Notes: a model not told the origin generated them from the letters alone. Counted from the stretch's first letter, positions 44,437 through 54,363 are shown. The stretch is DNA of 64,000 nucleotides from Polaromonas sp. JS666 (GCF_900103405.1 NZ_FNHX01000003.1:186001-250000), one strand, 5' to 3'. Numbers and translations are program-made.

Positions 44437-46103
44437 GCGGCCATCCGCTGCCGTTCGGCATCCTGCAGCACGCAGCGCGCCAGCGCTTCAGCGACCTTGA
44501 TGCCGTCCACGCCGGCCGACAGGATGCCGCCCGCGTAGCTCGCGCCTTCGCCGGCCGGGTAGAGGCCGCGCACGTTGACGCTTTGCAGGTCCTCGCCGCG
44601 GCTGATGCGTATGGGTGAGGAGGTGCGTGTTTCCACGCCGGTCAGCACCGCGTCATGGGTGTCAAAGCCCTTGATCTTTTTGCCGAACACCGGAAAAGCT
44701 TCGCGCATGGCCGCGATCGCATAGTCGGGCAGTGCCGACGACAGGTCGCCCAGGGTCACGCCCGGCTTGTACGACGGCGTGATGCTGCCCAGCGCGCTCG
44801 AGGGGCGGCCGGCCAGGAAGTCGCCGACCAGCTGCCCCGGGGCGCGGTAGTCGCCGCCGCCCAGCACAAAGGCGTGGGACTCGAGCCGGCGCTGCAGCGC
44901 GATGCCGGCCAGCGCGTCGCCGGCCTCAAAGCCGGGGTAGTCGCGCGGGTCTATGCCGACCACGATGCCGGCGTTGGCGTTGCGCTCGTTGCGCGAGTAC
45001 TGGCTCATGCCATTGGTCACCACGCGGCCGGGCTCTGAAGTGGCCGCCACCACCGTGCCGCCCGGGCACATGCAAAAACTGTAGACCGAACGGCCGTTGC
45101 TCGCGTGGTGCACCAGCTTGTATTCGGCCGCGCCCAGCGAAGGATGGCCGGCATGGCGGCCCCAGCGCGCGCGGTCAATGATGCCCTGCGGGTGCTCGAC
45201 CCGAAAGCCGATGGAAAACGGCTTGGCCTCGATGTACACGCCGCGCGCATACAGCATGGCGAAGGTGTCGCGCGAGCTGTGGCCCAGCGCCATCACCACC
45301 TGGTCGGCGCGCATTTCGTGGCTTTGGCCCGTGGCCTGGTCCAGCACCGTGAGGCCGCGCAGCTGTTTGCCCTCGGGGCCGTCCTCGATCAGCACGTCGG
45401 TCACGCGCTGCTCGAAACGGATCTCGCCGCCCAGCGCGACGATCTGCGCGCGCATGTTCTCGACCACCTTCACCAGCTTGAAAGTACCGATGTGCGGATG
45501 CGCCTCGAACAGGATGTCGGCCGGCGCGCCGGCTTTGACGAATTCGTTCATCACCTTGCGGCCCAGGTGGCGCGGGTCCTTGATCTGGCTGTAAAGCTTG
45601 CCGTCGGAAAAGGTGCCGGCGCCGCCTTCGCCGAACTGCACGTTGGATTCGGGATTGAGCACGTTCTTGCGCCACAGGCCCCAGGTGTCGCGGGTGCGCT
45701 GGCGCACCGTCTTGCCGCGCTCCAGCACGATGGGCTTGAAACCCATTTGCGCCAGCAGCAGCGCCGCGAACATGCCGCAGGGGCCGAAACCGACCACGAC
45801 GGGACGCAGCGGCAGGCCGGCGGGCGCCTGGCCCACGGCACGGTAGGCCATGTCGGGTGTGGGCAGGATGTGCGGGTTGCCGGCAAACTTCGCCAGCAGC
45901 GCGCTTTCCTGGCCGGCGTCGGCCAGCGTGACGTCGACGATATAGACCTTGAGCAGGTCCGCCTTGCGGGCGTCGAAGCTGCGTTTGTGGATGTGGATAT
46001 TCTGCAGGGCGGCCGCGGCAATACCCAGGGTCTGGGCCACCAGGGCGGGCAGGGCGTCTTCCGCGTGCTCCAGCGGAAGTTTGAGTTCGGTCAGGCGAAT
46101 CAT
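44433..46103 (-). CDS. FAD-dependent dehydrogenase (COG2509 family)
   Basis: Flavoprotein of 556 residues. A non-canonical N-terminal domain (about 1-95: MIRLTELKLPLEHAEDALP...IHKRSFDARKADLLKVYIVDV) is followed by the FAD motif VVVGFGPCGMFAALLLAQMG and LERGKTVRQRTRDT. A middle region with YKLVHHASNGRSVYSFCMCPGG and the C-terminal GLYPAGEGASYAGGILSAGVDGIK are characteristic of this uncharacterised oxidoreductase family. ATG 46103 was chosen because the longer frame runs into the RNase P RNA region. Physiological substrate unknown. Confidence 0.88.
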   Translation of the reverse strand: MIRLTELKLPLEHAEDALPALVAQTLGIAAAALQNIHIHKRSFDARKADLLKVYIVDVTLADAGQESALLAKFAGNPHILPTPDMAYRAVGQAPAGLPLRPVVVGFGPCGMFAALLLAQMGFKPIVLERGKTVRQRTRDTWGLWRKNVLNPESNVQFGEGGAGTFSDGKLYSQIKDPRHLGRKVMNEFVKAGAPADILFEAHPHIGTFKLVKVVENMRAQIVALGGEIRFEQRVTDVLIEDGPEGKQLRGLTVLDQATGQSHEMRADQVVMALGHSSRDTFAMLYARGVYIEAKPFSIGFRVEHPQGIIDRARWGRHAGHPSLGAAEYKLVHHASNGRSVYSFCMCPGGTVVAATSEPGRVVTNGMSQYSRNERNANAGIVVGIDPRDYPGFEAGDALAGIALQRRLESHAFVLGGGDYRAPGQLVGDFLAGRPSSALGSITPSYKPGVTLGDLSSALPDYAIAAMREAFPVFGKKIKGFDTHDAVLTGVETRTSSPIRISRGEDLQSVNVRGLYPAGEGASYAGGILSAGVDGIKVAEALARCVLQDAERQRMAA

Positions 46104-46185
46104 GGCAAGGGGCTCGTGTTGATCAAGCAGCCCGCATTTTAAAGGGCGCCACGCCATGGCGTCTTGCTGGCGGATAATAGGCTCC

Positions 46186-46530
46186 GTGAAGCACGCCAGG
46201 CCGCCGCTGGTGCAATCTGGGAAACCAGGCACTGGAGGAACGTCCGGACTGCACAGGACAGCGTAGGAGGTAACACCTCTCCACCGTGAGGTGAGGATCA
46301 GAGCAACAGAGACGAGTCGGCCTTGGGGTAACCCCGGGCCGGGTGAAACGGGCAATCTCTACGCGCAGCAATACCAAGTAGGCCAGCGTTGATGTGGTTC
46401 CGCAGAGCTGGCGGGTAGGTAGCATTGAGCCGTGGGGGCGACCCCCGGCCCAGATTAATGGCGGTCACGCCGGGCTTTCTCCAAGGGGGCCCGGTGCACA
46501 GAATCCGGCTTATCGGCGGGCTTCACACTT
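46186..46530 (+). ncRNA. rnpB: RNase P RNA, bacterial type A
   Basis: Catalytic RNA that removes 5' leaders from tRNA precursors. The conserved cores are clear: GAGGAACGTCCGGACT (CR I, near 46236), AGAGACGAGTCGGC (46308), GGTGAAACGGGCAA (46343), and the 3' core CACAGAATCCGGCTTATCGG (46497-46516). The ends pair as P1: GTGAAGC at 46186-46192 with GCTTCAC at 46520-46526. Length about 345 nt. A likely -10 (ATAATA, 46174-46179) lies just upstream. One base differs from the usual GAGGAAAGTCC core (A to C); sequence variation or an error cannot be told apart here. The 3' end overlaps the convergent DUF2127 gene. Confidence 0.93.
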
Positions 46531-47038
46531 TATTTGCACGGCCTTGGCGGCCCCGGCGCATCCAGAGCTGGAACGCCAGGAAACCCACCACCCCCAGGTT
46601 GAGCAGCAACACGCCCGCGTTGATGGCGCCGGGCCGGTGCGCCAGGTGGGCCACTTCGAGCGGGACGTAAAGCGCCCCCGACAGCGCGCCTAGCCATTCG
46701 GCCCAGGTTTTTTCCTTCCACAGTCCCCAGGCTTCCAGGAAGCGCACGGCGATATACGCCAGCGCCACCGGCGCCAGCGTGCGCAGGTCGATGGCACTGA
46801 GCAGGTCGGCATAGTGCAGCAGGAGCGTGGGGTAGGGCCGGGCCGGGTCGAGATGAAAGCGCCACAGCAGCGCGACGGCCAGCCGGTGGATGTCGTGGTG
46901 CAGCAGCTCCAGCAGGCCTATGCCGGCCGCCAGCGCGGCCAGGCCTTTGGCGGCCTCAAAAACGGCAATGGCGCGCAGGGCGCGCCTGCGGCCGGCGGGT
47001 GTGGCGCCGGCGGGCGGGATCGTCTTGCCGGGAGTCAT
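46523..47038 (-). CDS. DUF2127 membrane protein
   Basis: Predicted small membrane protein of 171 residues with hydrophobic segments around 23-45, 80-100, 108-125 and 138-160: LRAIAVFEAAKGLAALAAGI, HHDIHRLAVALLWRFHLDP, YIAVRFLEAWGLWKEKTWAEW and NAGVLLLNLGVVGFLAFQLW. These match DUF2127 (function unknown). The last 3 codons overlap the 3' end of rnpB in the opposite direction. Starts at ATG 47038, 49 bp after the neighbouring lipoprotein gene stop. Confidence 0.82.
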   Translation of the reverse strand: MTPGKTIPPAGATPAGRRRALRAIAVFEAAKGLAALAAGIGLLELLHHDIHRLAVALLWRFHLDPARPYPTLLLHYADLLSAIDLRTLAPVALAYIAVRFLEAWGLWKEKTWAEWLGALSGALYVPLEVAHLAHRPGAINAGVLLLNLGVVGFLAFQLWMRRGRQGRANKV

Positions 47039-47086
47039 GCAGGCGCCGCGCAGGGGTAAAACCGGCGGCGCCTGAGGCGAGTGGCC

Positions 47087-47953
47087 TTATTTCGAGGCGG
47101 CGGACGCGGGGGCCTTGGCGGCTGCCGCGGCAGGTGCGCCGAAGTACTGGGTGTAAATCTTGTCGTAGGTGCCGTCGGTCTTGATGTCGGCCAAGCCCTT
47201 GTTGAGTTTTTCCAGCAGTTCGGTGTTGCCCTTCTTGACGGCCAGGCCGTACTGCTCGGCGGCGAAGCTGGCGTCGCTGATGGTCTTGAAGTTCGCGCCG
47301 CTGTTGTTATTGACGTAGTGCACCACCACGCCGTTGTCGGCCACCACGGCATCCACGCCGCCGGCTTCGAGTTCTTTCAGCGCCAGCGGCGTCGATTCAA
47401 AACGCTTGATGTTGGCGCTGTCCTTGCCTTGCAGTTTGGACACCACTTCATCGCCCGTGGTGCCGTTCTGCACGCCGACCTTGAGTTTTTTCAGGTCGTT
47501 GAACTTGGCGATCTTCGAATCCTTCTTGACGGCGATCAGCTGCTGCGCGTCGAAGTAAGGCGTCGAAAAATCCATGGTCTGCTTGCGCTCGGCCGTGATG
47601 GTGATGGACGACACCAGCAGGTCGCGGTCGCCCTGGGCCAGGGTGTTGAAGATGCCTTCCCACGGCGTGTTCACGAATTTCACTTCGATACCGGCTTTTT
47701 GCGCCACGGCCTTGACGACCTCGATGTCGAAACCGACGATCTCGCCTTTTTCGTTCTGCGATTCAAAGGGTGCGTAGGCGGCGTCGGTGCCCACCAGGTA
47801 GACCTTGGCAGCCGGCGCGGGCGCGGAGGCTGCGGGCGCCGATGCACCGGCGGCGGGTGCTGGGGGCTCCTGCTTGCCGCAGGCCGCCAGAACCAAGCCG
47901 GCCAGCAAAATGCCGGCGCTTTGAAGGAAATGTCGGGTCGAGATGGAAGACAT
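47087..47953 (-). CDS. Amino-acid ABC transporter substrate-binding lipoprotein (orphan)
   Basis: Periplasmic binding protein family 3 of 288 residues. The signal peptide ends with a lipobox LAAC (Cys25), so it should be a lipoprotein anchored to a membrane, followed by a Pro/Ala linker. The mature domain starts VYLVGTDAAYAPFESQNEKGEIVGFDIEVVKAV and has QGDRDLLVSSITITAERKQTMDFSTPYF, typical of glutamine/His-type binding proteins. No permease or ATPase gene is adjacent, so its partner is elsewhere. It ends in an Ala-rich tail. Confidence 0.9.
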   Translation of the reverse strand: MSSISTRHFLQSAGILLAGLVLAACGKQEPPAPAAGASAPAASAPAPAAKVYLVGTDAAYAPFESQNEKGEIVGFDIEVVKAVAQKAGIEVKFVNTPWEGIFNTLAQGDRDLLVSSITITAERKQTMDFSTPYFDAQQLIAVKKDSKIAKFNDLKKLKVGVQNGTTGDEVVSKLQGKDSANIKRFESTPLALKELEAGGVDAVVADNGVVVHYVNNNSGANFKTISDASFAAEQYGLAVKKGNTELLEKLNKGLADIKTDGTYDKIYTQYFGAPAAAAAKAPASAASK

Positions 47954-48122
47954 GAAAACCTCGCTGAATGTTGAATATGTGAGTTCAGAATCCCGCGGAA
48001 AGGCGGGCTGGTGGCCCGGTTCCCGGCAGGTATGAGAAAAAAAGTATAAACCGTGGCCGTCAAAAACCTAGCAATTGGTGTGCCCGAGGTGACGGACAGG
48101 CTGCACAAGCGTGTGCGCAGCC

Positions 48123-49775
48123 CTACAGATTGGCAAAACCCTGCGACTCAATGCGCTCCACATGCGCGAGCAGCGATCGCTTGGCCACCGGCCAGATGCG
48201 CGGGTCCACGTCGTCGTAGGCGGCCGCAACCCAGTCGTCCATGGTGCCGTCCGGCCGAGCCCGCATCACGCCGATGATCTTGGCCTCGCGCTTGAGGCGG
48301 TGCGCCTTGAGCTGGGCAATCGCGGTTTTAGCCTCGCCTATCACATAGCCGTGCGCCGGGGCGATGAATTCGATCCGGTGTTCGTCGCAGGCCGCGCTGA
48401 GCGCATCCAGCGATTCGAGGTAGGCGTTCATGTCGCCGTCCGGCGGGTCGATCACGGTGGTGCTGCCGTTGAGGATGTGGTCACCGCTGAACAGCAGGCC
48501 GTCTTCCTCGAGCACCAGGCAGACATGGTTGGCCGCATGGCCGGGCGTATGCAGCGCCTGCAGCGTGTGGGTGGTGGTCTCGCCGTCCGGCCCTTCTCCC
48601 GAGAGCGTGAGGCGTTCCCGGTGTTGCAGGGCCCTGTCGGGTATGAAGGCGCTGGCGCTGCGCGCCGTGGGTGCCGAAGGCAGGCCCAGGATGGGCGGGG
48701 CCATGCGGCACAGGGCCTGCAGCGGTTTGGCTCCGGGGGAATGGTCGGGATGTGAGTGCGTGCAGACAATCATGCGGATATCGCCGCCGGCCGCCTGCCA
48801 GAGGCGCTGCAGGTGTTCGTGGTCGGCTGGGCCCGGGTCGATCACGATGTAGCCGCTGTCCGTGTCGCCGACAAGGTAGCTGTTGGTGCCCGGCCCGGTC
48901 ATCACACCCGGGTTGGGAGCGGTCAGGCGGCTCACATTGCGCAGCAGCGCTACCGGCCGCGCGCTTTGCCAGTCCAGCGTGTGCACGATCTGCCCGTCGG
49001 GGCAGGTCAGCGCGAGTTCGCCATAGGGCGCTTCATGCTCCATATAGCGCGCTTCCTTGCCGGCCAACAGCCCGGCGCGCGGGCAGGAAGTCCACAGCGG
49101 GATTTCAGACGCGCAGGCGGCCAGCAACGCGTCGACATCGGCATAGTGCCGCAGCTTTTCCAGCGTGCGTATGGTGGGGAAGATGATGAAAAAATCGCCC
49201 GCCGCGTGCCGCGCCAGCGCATCGGCCGGCCGCACCCAGACCGGCTCGAACTGCTCGGCCTCGTCGGCCACCGGGCTCTGGCCTTCGGGCATGCGCGCCA
49301 CCAGAAAGGGCACGTCAAAGCGCCGCGGCAGGTCGCGGTCGGTGATCCAGTGCGCCAGCACAAACACCTCGTCGCCCGCCAGCGTGAGGCCGCGCTCGCG
49401 ACATTGCGCGGCAAAGGGCGCCTTGCGGTCCAGGGCCGCGATGTCCGCCGTACTGGCATGGCTGCCATCCGCATGGCGTGCCAGCAGCACGCCCAGTTCC
49501 TCAAAACTTTCCCGTATCGCCGCGATGGCCTGGGTCAGATGCAGGTCGCTTTGCGTGGCCCGTCGCGTCGACTGGGCGTGCGCCTGCGCGTCCGCAGCGT
49601 CGATGCCTCCGCCGGGGAAGACATACGCGCCCGGCGCGAAGCTGGCTGTCATGGAGCGGCGTGTCATCAGCACCTCGATGCCCTGGGGCGTGTCGCGCAG
49701 CAGCAGGACGGTGGCGGCAGGGCGTAGCGGGGCGGGGTCGCGGTGGGGGTGGAGTTGTTGTGAGAGGCGGGGCAT
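48123..49775 (-). CDS. NUDIX-metallo-beta-lactamase fusion protein
   Basis: Two-domain protein of 550 residues. Residues 1-250 are a NUDIX hydrolase: [15 protein letters not shown]...[13 protein letters not shown], where about 30 residues separate the Gly part from RESFEELG, the insertion pattern of the NUDT19/CoA-diphosphatase group. Residues about 290-550 are a metallo-beta-lactamase fold with [31 protein letters not shown] and APAHGYVIG as metal ligands, LACTB2-like. ATG 49775 was chosen because the longer frame is antisense to dapF. It is divergent from dapF with a 76-bp spacer. Possible substrates: CoA-type pyrophosphates for the NUDIX part, thioester or RNA for the MBL part. Confidence 0.85.
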   Translation of the reverse strand: MPRLSQQLHPHRDPAPLRPAATVLLLRDTPQGIEVLMTRRSMTASFAPGAYVFPGGGIDAADAQAHAQSTRRATQSDLHLTQAIAAIRESFEELGVLLARHADGSHASTADIAALDRKAPFAAQCRERGLTLAGDEVFVLAHWITDRDLPRRFDVPFLVARMPEGQSPVADEAEQFEPVWVRPADALARHAAGDFFIIFPTIRTLEKLRHYADVDALLAACASEIPLWTSCPRAGLLAGKEARYMEHEAPYGELALTCPDGQIVHTLDWQSARPVALLRNVSRLTAPNPGVMTGPGTNSYLVGDTDSGYIVIDPGPADHEHLQRLWQAAGGDIRMIVCTHSHPDHSPGAKPLQALCRMAPPILGLPSAPTARSASAFIPDRALQHRERLTLSGEGPDGETTTHTLQALHTPGHAANHVCLVLEEDGLLFSGDHILNGSTTVIDPPDGDMNAYLESLDALSAACDEHRIEFIAPAHGYVIGEAKTAIAQLKAHRLKREAKIIGVMRARPDGTMDDWVAAAYDDVDPRIWPVAKRSLLAHVERIESQGFANL

Positions 49776-49851
49776 TTTTGGATTATGGCTTTTAGGGTGG
49801 GTTCTTGCTGTGGCGGGGAGCCCCCGGCGGAGAAGCACAGATAATCCGGGG

Positions 49852-50730
49852 ATGCGAATCCGATTCACCAAAATGCAAGGCGCGGGCAACGATTTCGTCA
49901 TGCTCGACGAAACCCGGGGCCCGCTGGGCCTGAGCACCGCCCAGTACCGTTTCCTCGCCGACCGCCATTTCGGCGTCGGCGCCGACCAGATCCTCACGGT
50001 GCGGCCTTCGCCCGCGGAAGGCATTGATTTCGAGTACGTGATCCACAACGCTGACGGCGGCGAGGTGGAGCAGTGCGGCAACGGCGCGCGCTGCTTTGTG
50101 CGTTTTGTGCGCGAGCAGGGGCTCACGAGTAAGGACGTCGTGAGGGTCAAGACCCTGAGCGGCATCATCGAGCCGCGTATGCAGGCCGATGGGCGCGTCA
50201 CGGTCGACATGGGGGCGCCGGTGTTTGAGCTGGTGCGCGTCCCGTTTGACGCTGCCGGCCTGGCGCCCGTGGCGCAAGGTTCATGGGAGAAATGGCCGCT
50301 GGCACTGCCGGGGCAGGCGCAGGCGGCTTCGCTGTTCATAGGCGCGCTGTCTATGGGCAACCCGCATGCGGTGCAACTGGTGGATGAGGTCGATACCGCG
50401 CCGGTGCTGCAAACCGGCCCGCTGATCGAGAACCATGCGCGCTTTCCGCGCCGCGTGAACGCCGGCTTTATGCAGGTGGTCTCGCGCGGGCAGATTCGCC
50501 TGCGCGTTTACGAGCGCGGCGTGGGCGAGACGCTGGCCTGCGGCACGGGCGCTTGTGCGGCCGTGGTGGCGGGCATACGCTGGGGTCTGCTGGATGCGAA
50601 AGTGGATGTCATGACGCGGGGCGGCCAGCTGACCATCGAATGGCCGGGCAAGCTCGATGCGCCTGTCATGATGACGGGGCCGGCGACCACGGTGTTCGAG
50701 TCCGAGATCGACATTCCCGACGGAGTCTGA
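49852..50730 (+). CDS. dapF: Diaminopimelate epimerase
   Basis: Cofactor-independent epimerase of 292 residues converting LL- to meso-diaminopimelate for lysine and peptidoglycan. The two catalytic cysteines are visible: C75 in [10 protein letters not shown] and C230 in [11 protein letters not shown]-terminal [16 protein letters not shown] is the family start, so ATG 49852 is correct and the longer upstream frame is not translated. First gene of dapF-DUF484-xerC, a conserved order also in E. coli. Confidence 0.96.
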   Translation: MRIRFTKMQGAGNDFVMLDETRGPLGLSTAQYRFLADRHFGVGADQILTVRPSPAEGIDFEYVIHNADGGEVEQCGNGARCFVRFVREQGLTSKDVVRVKTLSGIIEPRMQADGRVTVDMGAPVFELVRVPFDAAGLAPVAQGSWEKWPLALPGQAQAASLFIGALSMGNPHAVQLVDEVDTAPVLQTGPLIENHARFPRRVNAGFMQVVSRGQIRLRVYERGVGETLACGTGACAAVVAGIRWGLLDAKVDVMTRGGQLTIEWPGKLDAPVMMTGPATTVFESEIDIPDGV

Positions 50731-50812
50731 AAACGGTCTTTCCACGAAAGCGGATGTAACGCGGGCACCCTGCGCCTTTGCGTTCGCCACAAAACTGAGG
50801 ACAATCCCCGAC

Positions 50813-51508
50813 ATGAATCCAACCGAACATCCCATCACCGAAGACGACATCGCCAATTTCCTGGCCAACACGCCCGACTTCTTCGAGCGCCATGCCGAGT
50901 TGCTGGCTTCGGTGCAACTGTCCAGCGGCCACGGCAACCGCGCTGTCAGCCTCCAGGAGCGTCAGGCGCTGATGCTGCGCGAAAAAATCAAGGGCCTGGA
51001 AACACGCATGGTCGAGATGATCCGCCACGGCCAGGACAACGTCGGCATCGCCGACAAGATGCAGCGCTGGACGCGCAAGCTGCTGCAGGCCGCGCAGGCG
51101 CGCGACCTGCCGGGCGCGGTGGTCGAGGGCATCACGACCGAGTTCCTGATCCCGCAGGCCGCGATCAAGGTCTGGGACGTGAACGGTATTTTTTCGGACG
51201 AGAGTTTCGCCACCGGCGTGAGCGAGGATGCCAAGGCCTTTGCCTCCTCGCTGGGCGCGCCCTATTGCGGCGTCAATTCGGGCTTTGAGGCCGCCGGCTG
51301 GCTGCCTGAGCCTGCGGTGGCGCTGTCGATGGCGATGATCCCGCTGCGCGCCGCCCCGGGCGCGGATGCGTCCGGCCTGCTGGTGCTGGCCTCGCCCGAC
51401 CCCGAGCGCTTTCACAGCGGCATGGGCACCGACTTCCTCGAGCGCCTGGGCGAACTCGCCAGCGCGGCGCTGACGCGCCTCCGGCCCCAGCCGGCGGCCG
51501 CCGAATAA
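50813..51508 (+). CDS. DUF484 family protein
   Basis: Protein of 231 residues, E. coli YigA-like. N-terminal ITEDDIANFLANTPDFFERHAELLASVQLSSGHGN is the family signature; a coiled-coil helix (about 45-85) leads to a GAF-like domain ending with LLVLASPDPERFHSGMGTDFLERLGELAS. Function unknown, always found between dapF and xerC in gammaproteobacteria and betaproteobacteria. Confidence 0.92.
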   Translation: MNPTEHPITEDDIANFLANTPDFFERHAELLASVQLSSGHGNRAVSLQERQALMLREKIKGLETRMVEMIRHGQDNVGIADKMQRWTRKLLQAAQARDLPGAVVEGITTEFLIPQAAIKVWDVNGIFSDESFATGVSEDAKAFASSLGAPYCGVNSGFEAAGWLPEPAVALSMAMIPLRAAPGADASGLLVLASPDPERFHSGMGTDFLERLGELASAALTRLRPQPAAAE

Positions 51509-51519
51509 ACACCACGGTT

Positions 51520-52596
51520 ATGGCGCAGGCATTCCCTCCCGCGCCGGACATTGCGCCCGAAGCCGGCGGCCCGGTGCCGCCCTCGCACCCGCTGGTCGAG
51601 CGCTACCTCGAGCATGTGCGCGTGGAAAAACGCCTGGCTTCGCGCACCGTGGAGCTGTATGCGCTGGACCTGCAAAAACTCGAGGCCAACGCCGGCCAGG
51701 CCGGCGTGGCGTTGACCGAGGTGCAAAACATCCATATGCGGCGCTGGGTCGCGCAAATGCACGGCGCCGGGCGCAGCGGCCGCGGCATCGCGCTCATCCT
51801 CTCGGGCTGGCGCGGTTTTTACACCTGGCTGGGCCGTGAGGGCCTGATCAAGGGCAATCCGGTGCAGGACGTGCGCGCCCCCAAGGCCGCCAAGCCCCTG
51901 CCCAAGGCGCTGAGCGTGGACGAGGCCGTGCAACTGGCCGCCTATAACGCCGACGCCGCCGAAGGCGACCCGGTGCTGGCGCTGCGCGACCAGTGCATCA
52001 CCGAGTTGCTGTACGGCTGCGGGCTGCGCATCGCCGAGCTTGTGGGGCTGGACGTGCAGGCCAGTGCCCAGGCGCGCGGCTGGATAGACCTGGATGCGGC
52101 CGAAGCCCATGTGCTCGGCAAGGGTTCCAAGCGGCGCAGCGTGCCGGTGGGTCATGCGGCCTTGCAGGTGCTGCGCCAGTGGCTGGTGGCGCGCGGCGGC
52201 TGGGCGCGCGAGGACCAAGCCCTGTTCATCAACCAGCGCGGCACGCGCCTGACGCCGCAGCACATACGCGTGCGCCTGAAGCAGCGCTCGCTGAAGGCCG
52301 GATTGGCCACGCCGGTGCACCCGCACATGCTGCGCCACTCCTTCGCCAGCCATGTGCTGCAGTCGAGCGGTGATTTGCGCGCGGTGCAGGAGTTGCTGGG
52401 CCACGCCAACATCACGACCACACAGGTCTATACGCGGCTGGATTTCCAGCACCTGGCCAAGGTGTATGACGCGGCGCATCCGCGAGCGGTGTCCAAGGCC
52501 GGCACGGGCATGCCGGCGCCGGCGCTGCCTGCTGAAAACGGCCAGGCATCCAAAGCGGCCAAACAAGCCGCGGGCCCGGCCAAGGGCAAAACCTGA
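51520..52596 (+). CDS. xerC: Tyrosine recombinase XerC
   Basis: Site-specific recombinase of 358 residues resolving chromosome dimers at dif with XerD. SAM-like DNA-binding domain at about 25-115; catalytic residues in the second half: R170 (CGLRIAEL), K201, H269-R272 (HPHMLRHSFA), H295 (LLGHANI) and nucleophile Y304. The last about 40 residues after the nucleophile helix are a low-complexity Ala/Lys/Gly tail not usual for XerC. Starts 11 bp after DUF484, the standard neighbourhood. Confidence 0.95.
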   Translation: MAQAFPPAPDIAPEAGGPVPPSHPLVERYLEHVRVEKRLASRTVELYALDLQKLEANAGQAGVALTEVQNIHMRRWVAQMHGAGRSGRGIALILSGWRGFYTWLGREGLIKGNPVQDVRAPKAAKPLPKALSVDEAVQLAAYNADAAEGDPVLALRDQCITELLYGCGLRIAELVGLDVQASAQARGWIDLDAAEAHVLGKGSKRRSVPVGHAALQVLRQWLVARGGWAREDQALFINQRGTRLTPQHIRVRLKQRSLKAGLATPVHPHMLRHSFASHVLQSSGDLRAVQELLGHANITTTQVYTRLDFQHLAKVYDAAHPRAVSKAGTGMPAPALPAENGQASKAAKQAAGPAKGKT

Positions 52597-52605
52597 GCAG
52601 GCCGC

Positions 52606-54363
52606 TCAGGCCGCCTTGGGCCGGTCGCGCCGCACCGGCCGCAGGGGCTGCGGCTCCCCGAGCATGAATACCGCGCGCTTGCCCTCGGCCGGCGCGGCGG
52701 CCAGGCGCTCTTCGAGCTGCGTCAGCAGACCCTGCGCGTTGGAGCCCTGGTGGGGCACCAGCGCATAGGCCACGTGCACCTGCGCCACGCAGTCCACATG
52801 CAGGCCCTTGTAGGGCATCAGGCAGCGCGCCACGATGCGCGGGCCCAGCGTGCCGGCGTCTTCGGCGTTGAACGGGCCTTCCACCAGCATGCCGAAGCGC
52901 CGCTCCGACAGCCGCGCGGCGCTGTCGATTTCGCGCGCGGTGGACAGCAGGCGCTCGGCCACGCGCAGCGGCAATTCCTCGGCCGCCTTGCGCCCGAAGT
53001 CGCGCTGGATCTGCTCGGTGTTGACCAGGTCAATGATCATCACCGCGCTCTGGTGGCGCAGCCGCTCGGAGCGCGCGATCATGCGGATCAGGCGTTCGGC
53101 GAACACATGGCCATTGATCAGGCCGGTGGCCGGGTCGACCCGGTCCAGGCCCTGGATGCGGCGTATGTTTTCGCGGCGCTGCTGGCTGCGCAGCATCAGC
53201 ACCAGCATGACAATGGGCAGGTGCAGCGCCACGCCCAGCTGCATGCCGTGCTGGGTCAGAAAGCCTATGGGCACCAGCTCGGCGTTGCGCGCCATGGTCC
53301 AGCCGGCGGCGACCAGCACGGGCACATAGGCCAGCATCAGCCAGGGCGCGAAGCGGTCGCCGCGCCGCCAGGCCCAGCCCATGACCAGCATCCCGCTGAA
53401 CTGCAGGATCAGCATGATGGGGATGAACACGTCCATGCGGGAGGCGGCGGGCAGCAGCGCCAGCAGCACCGCCACCAGCGCGCCCAGCGCGGCCTGGCCC
53501 ACCATCAGCCAGTGCAGGCGCGGCGAGCGCTCGGGCAGGGCCACGGCCGCGGAAATGAAGAGCAGCATGGCCGAGACCGTCAGCATGGGCAGCACCGAGG
53601 TCGCGACGTCGCTCCAGCCGGGCCAGGCCGGCCACAGGTGCAGGCCGGCGATGCCGGTGACGGTGGCCTGGGTCAGTGCCAGCAAGGTCACGCACAAGGC
53701 ATAAAAGCCGTAGGCGGTGTCGCGCAGCGATACGGCGCCCAGCGCCGAGATCAGCGCGGCCAGGCCGGCCAGGCCGAAGAAAATGCCCAGGATCAGCGAG
53801 ACGCGCTGCTCGGAGTAGCTGAGCCGGCCTTCGCTGATGAACTGCAGCGGTGCGCTGAAGGCGTGGCCGTTTTCCAGGCGCAGCAGGTAATTGGAGGGAG
53901 TTTCGGCCGACAGCGCGATGGGCAGCAGCGGGTGGCGGTGCGGCACCGGCCATGTGTTGACCGCCACGAGGTCGCCGGCGCGCTGCTCGTTCCACTGGCC
54001 GGCACCGTCCAGCGTGTACAGCGACGCCCGGTCTATGGACGGGTAGGGCACCTCGAGGTACCAGCGCTCGCTGTCGGGCGCGGGCGGCACGTTAAAGCGC
54101 ACCCACATCGAGGAACCGCTGGTGACCGGGTAGATCGCGTCGGCGCGCGTCGGCTTCCAGGGGATGTCGGGCGTGGCGGCGACCTGTTCGGGCGTGAACT
54201 TGCCCGTGCTGTCTATCCAGTAGTCGCCCCAGTCCTGCAGGGCCACCGGCTGCACCTGGGCGTCCAGGTCCAGCACCGTGCGCGAGCGGGCGTCCAGGCT
54301 GGTGAGCGCCAGCAGCGAGCCCATCAGCAGGCTCATCGCCAGGCCCAGCAACAGGGTGCGCAT
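52606..54363 (-). CDS. 7TM-DISM receptor with degenerate GGDEF domain
   Basis: Membrane signalling protein of 585 residues. One N-terminal helix, an extracytoplasmic DISMED2-type domain (about 25-175), seven helices (about 185-385) and a C-terminal cyclase-like domain that starts HRVDPATGLINGHVFAERL-like. The active-site motif reads RLSERRF (484-490) where RLGGDEF is expected, so all GG(D/E)EF catalytic residues are lost and no c-di-GMP synthesis is expected. It may bind nucleotide or act as a partner. ATG 54363 is used; an in-frame ATG at 54441 would add 26 residues. Convergent with xerC. Confidence 0.85.
   Translation of the reverse strand: MRTLLLGLAMSLLMGSLLALTSLDARSRTVLDLDAQVQPVALQDWGDYWIDSTGKFTPEQVAATPDIPWKPTRADAIYPVTSGSSMWVRFNVPPAPDSERWYLEVPYPSIDRASLYTLDGAGQWNEQRAGDLVAVNTWPVPHRHPLLPIALSAETPSNYLLRLENGHAFSAPLQFISEGRLSYSEQRVSLILGIFFGLAGLAALISALGAVSLRDTAYGFYALCVTLLALTQATVTGIAGLHLWPAWPGWSDVATSVLPMLTVSAMLLFISAAVALPERSPRLHWLMVGQAALGALVAVLLALLPAASRMDVFIPIMLILQFSGMLVMGWAWRRGDRFAPWLMLAYVPVLVAAGWTMARNAELVPIGFLTQHGMQLGVALHLPIVMLVLMLRSQQRRENIRRIQGLDRVDPATGLINGHVFAERLIRMIARSERLRHQSAVMIIDLVNTEQIQRDFGRKAAEELPLRVAERLLSTAREIDSAARLSERRFGMLVEGPFNAEDAGTLGPRIVARCLMPYKGLHVDCVAQVHVAYALVPHQGSNAQGLLTQLEERLAAAPAEGKRAVFMLGEPQPLRPVRRDRPKAA

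Noticed and set aside
52815..53040. Active diguanylate cyclase
   Set aside because: GGDEF motif is RLSERRF, so catalytic residues are absent.
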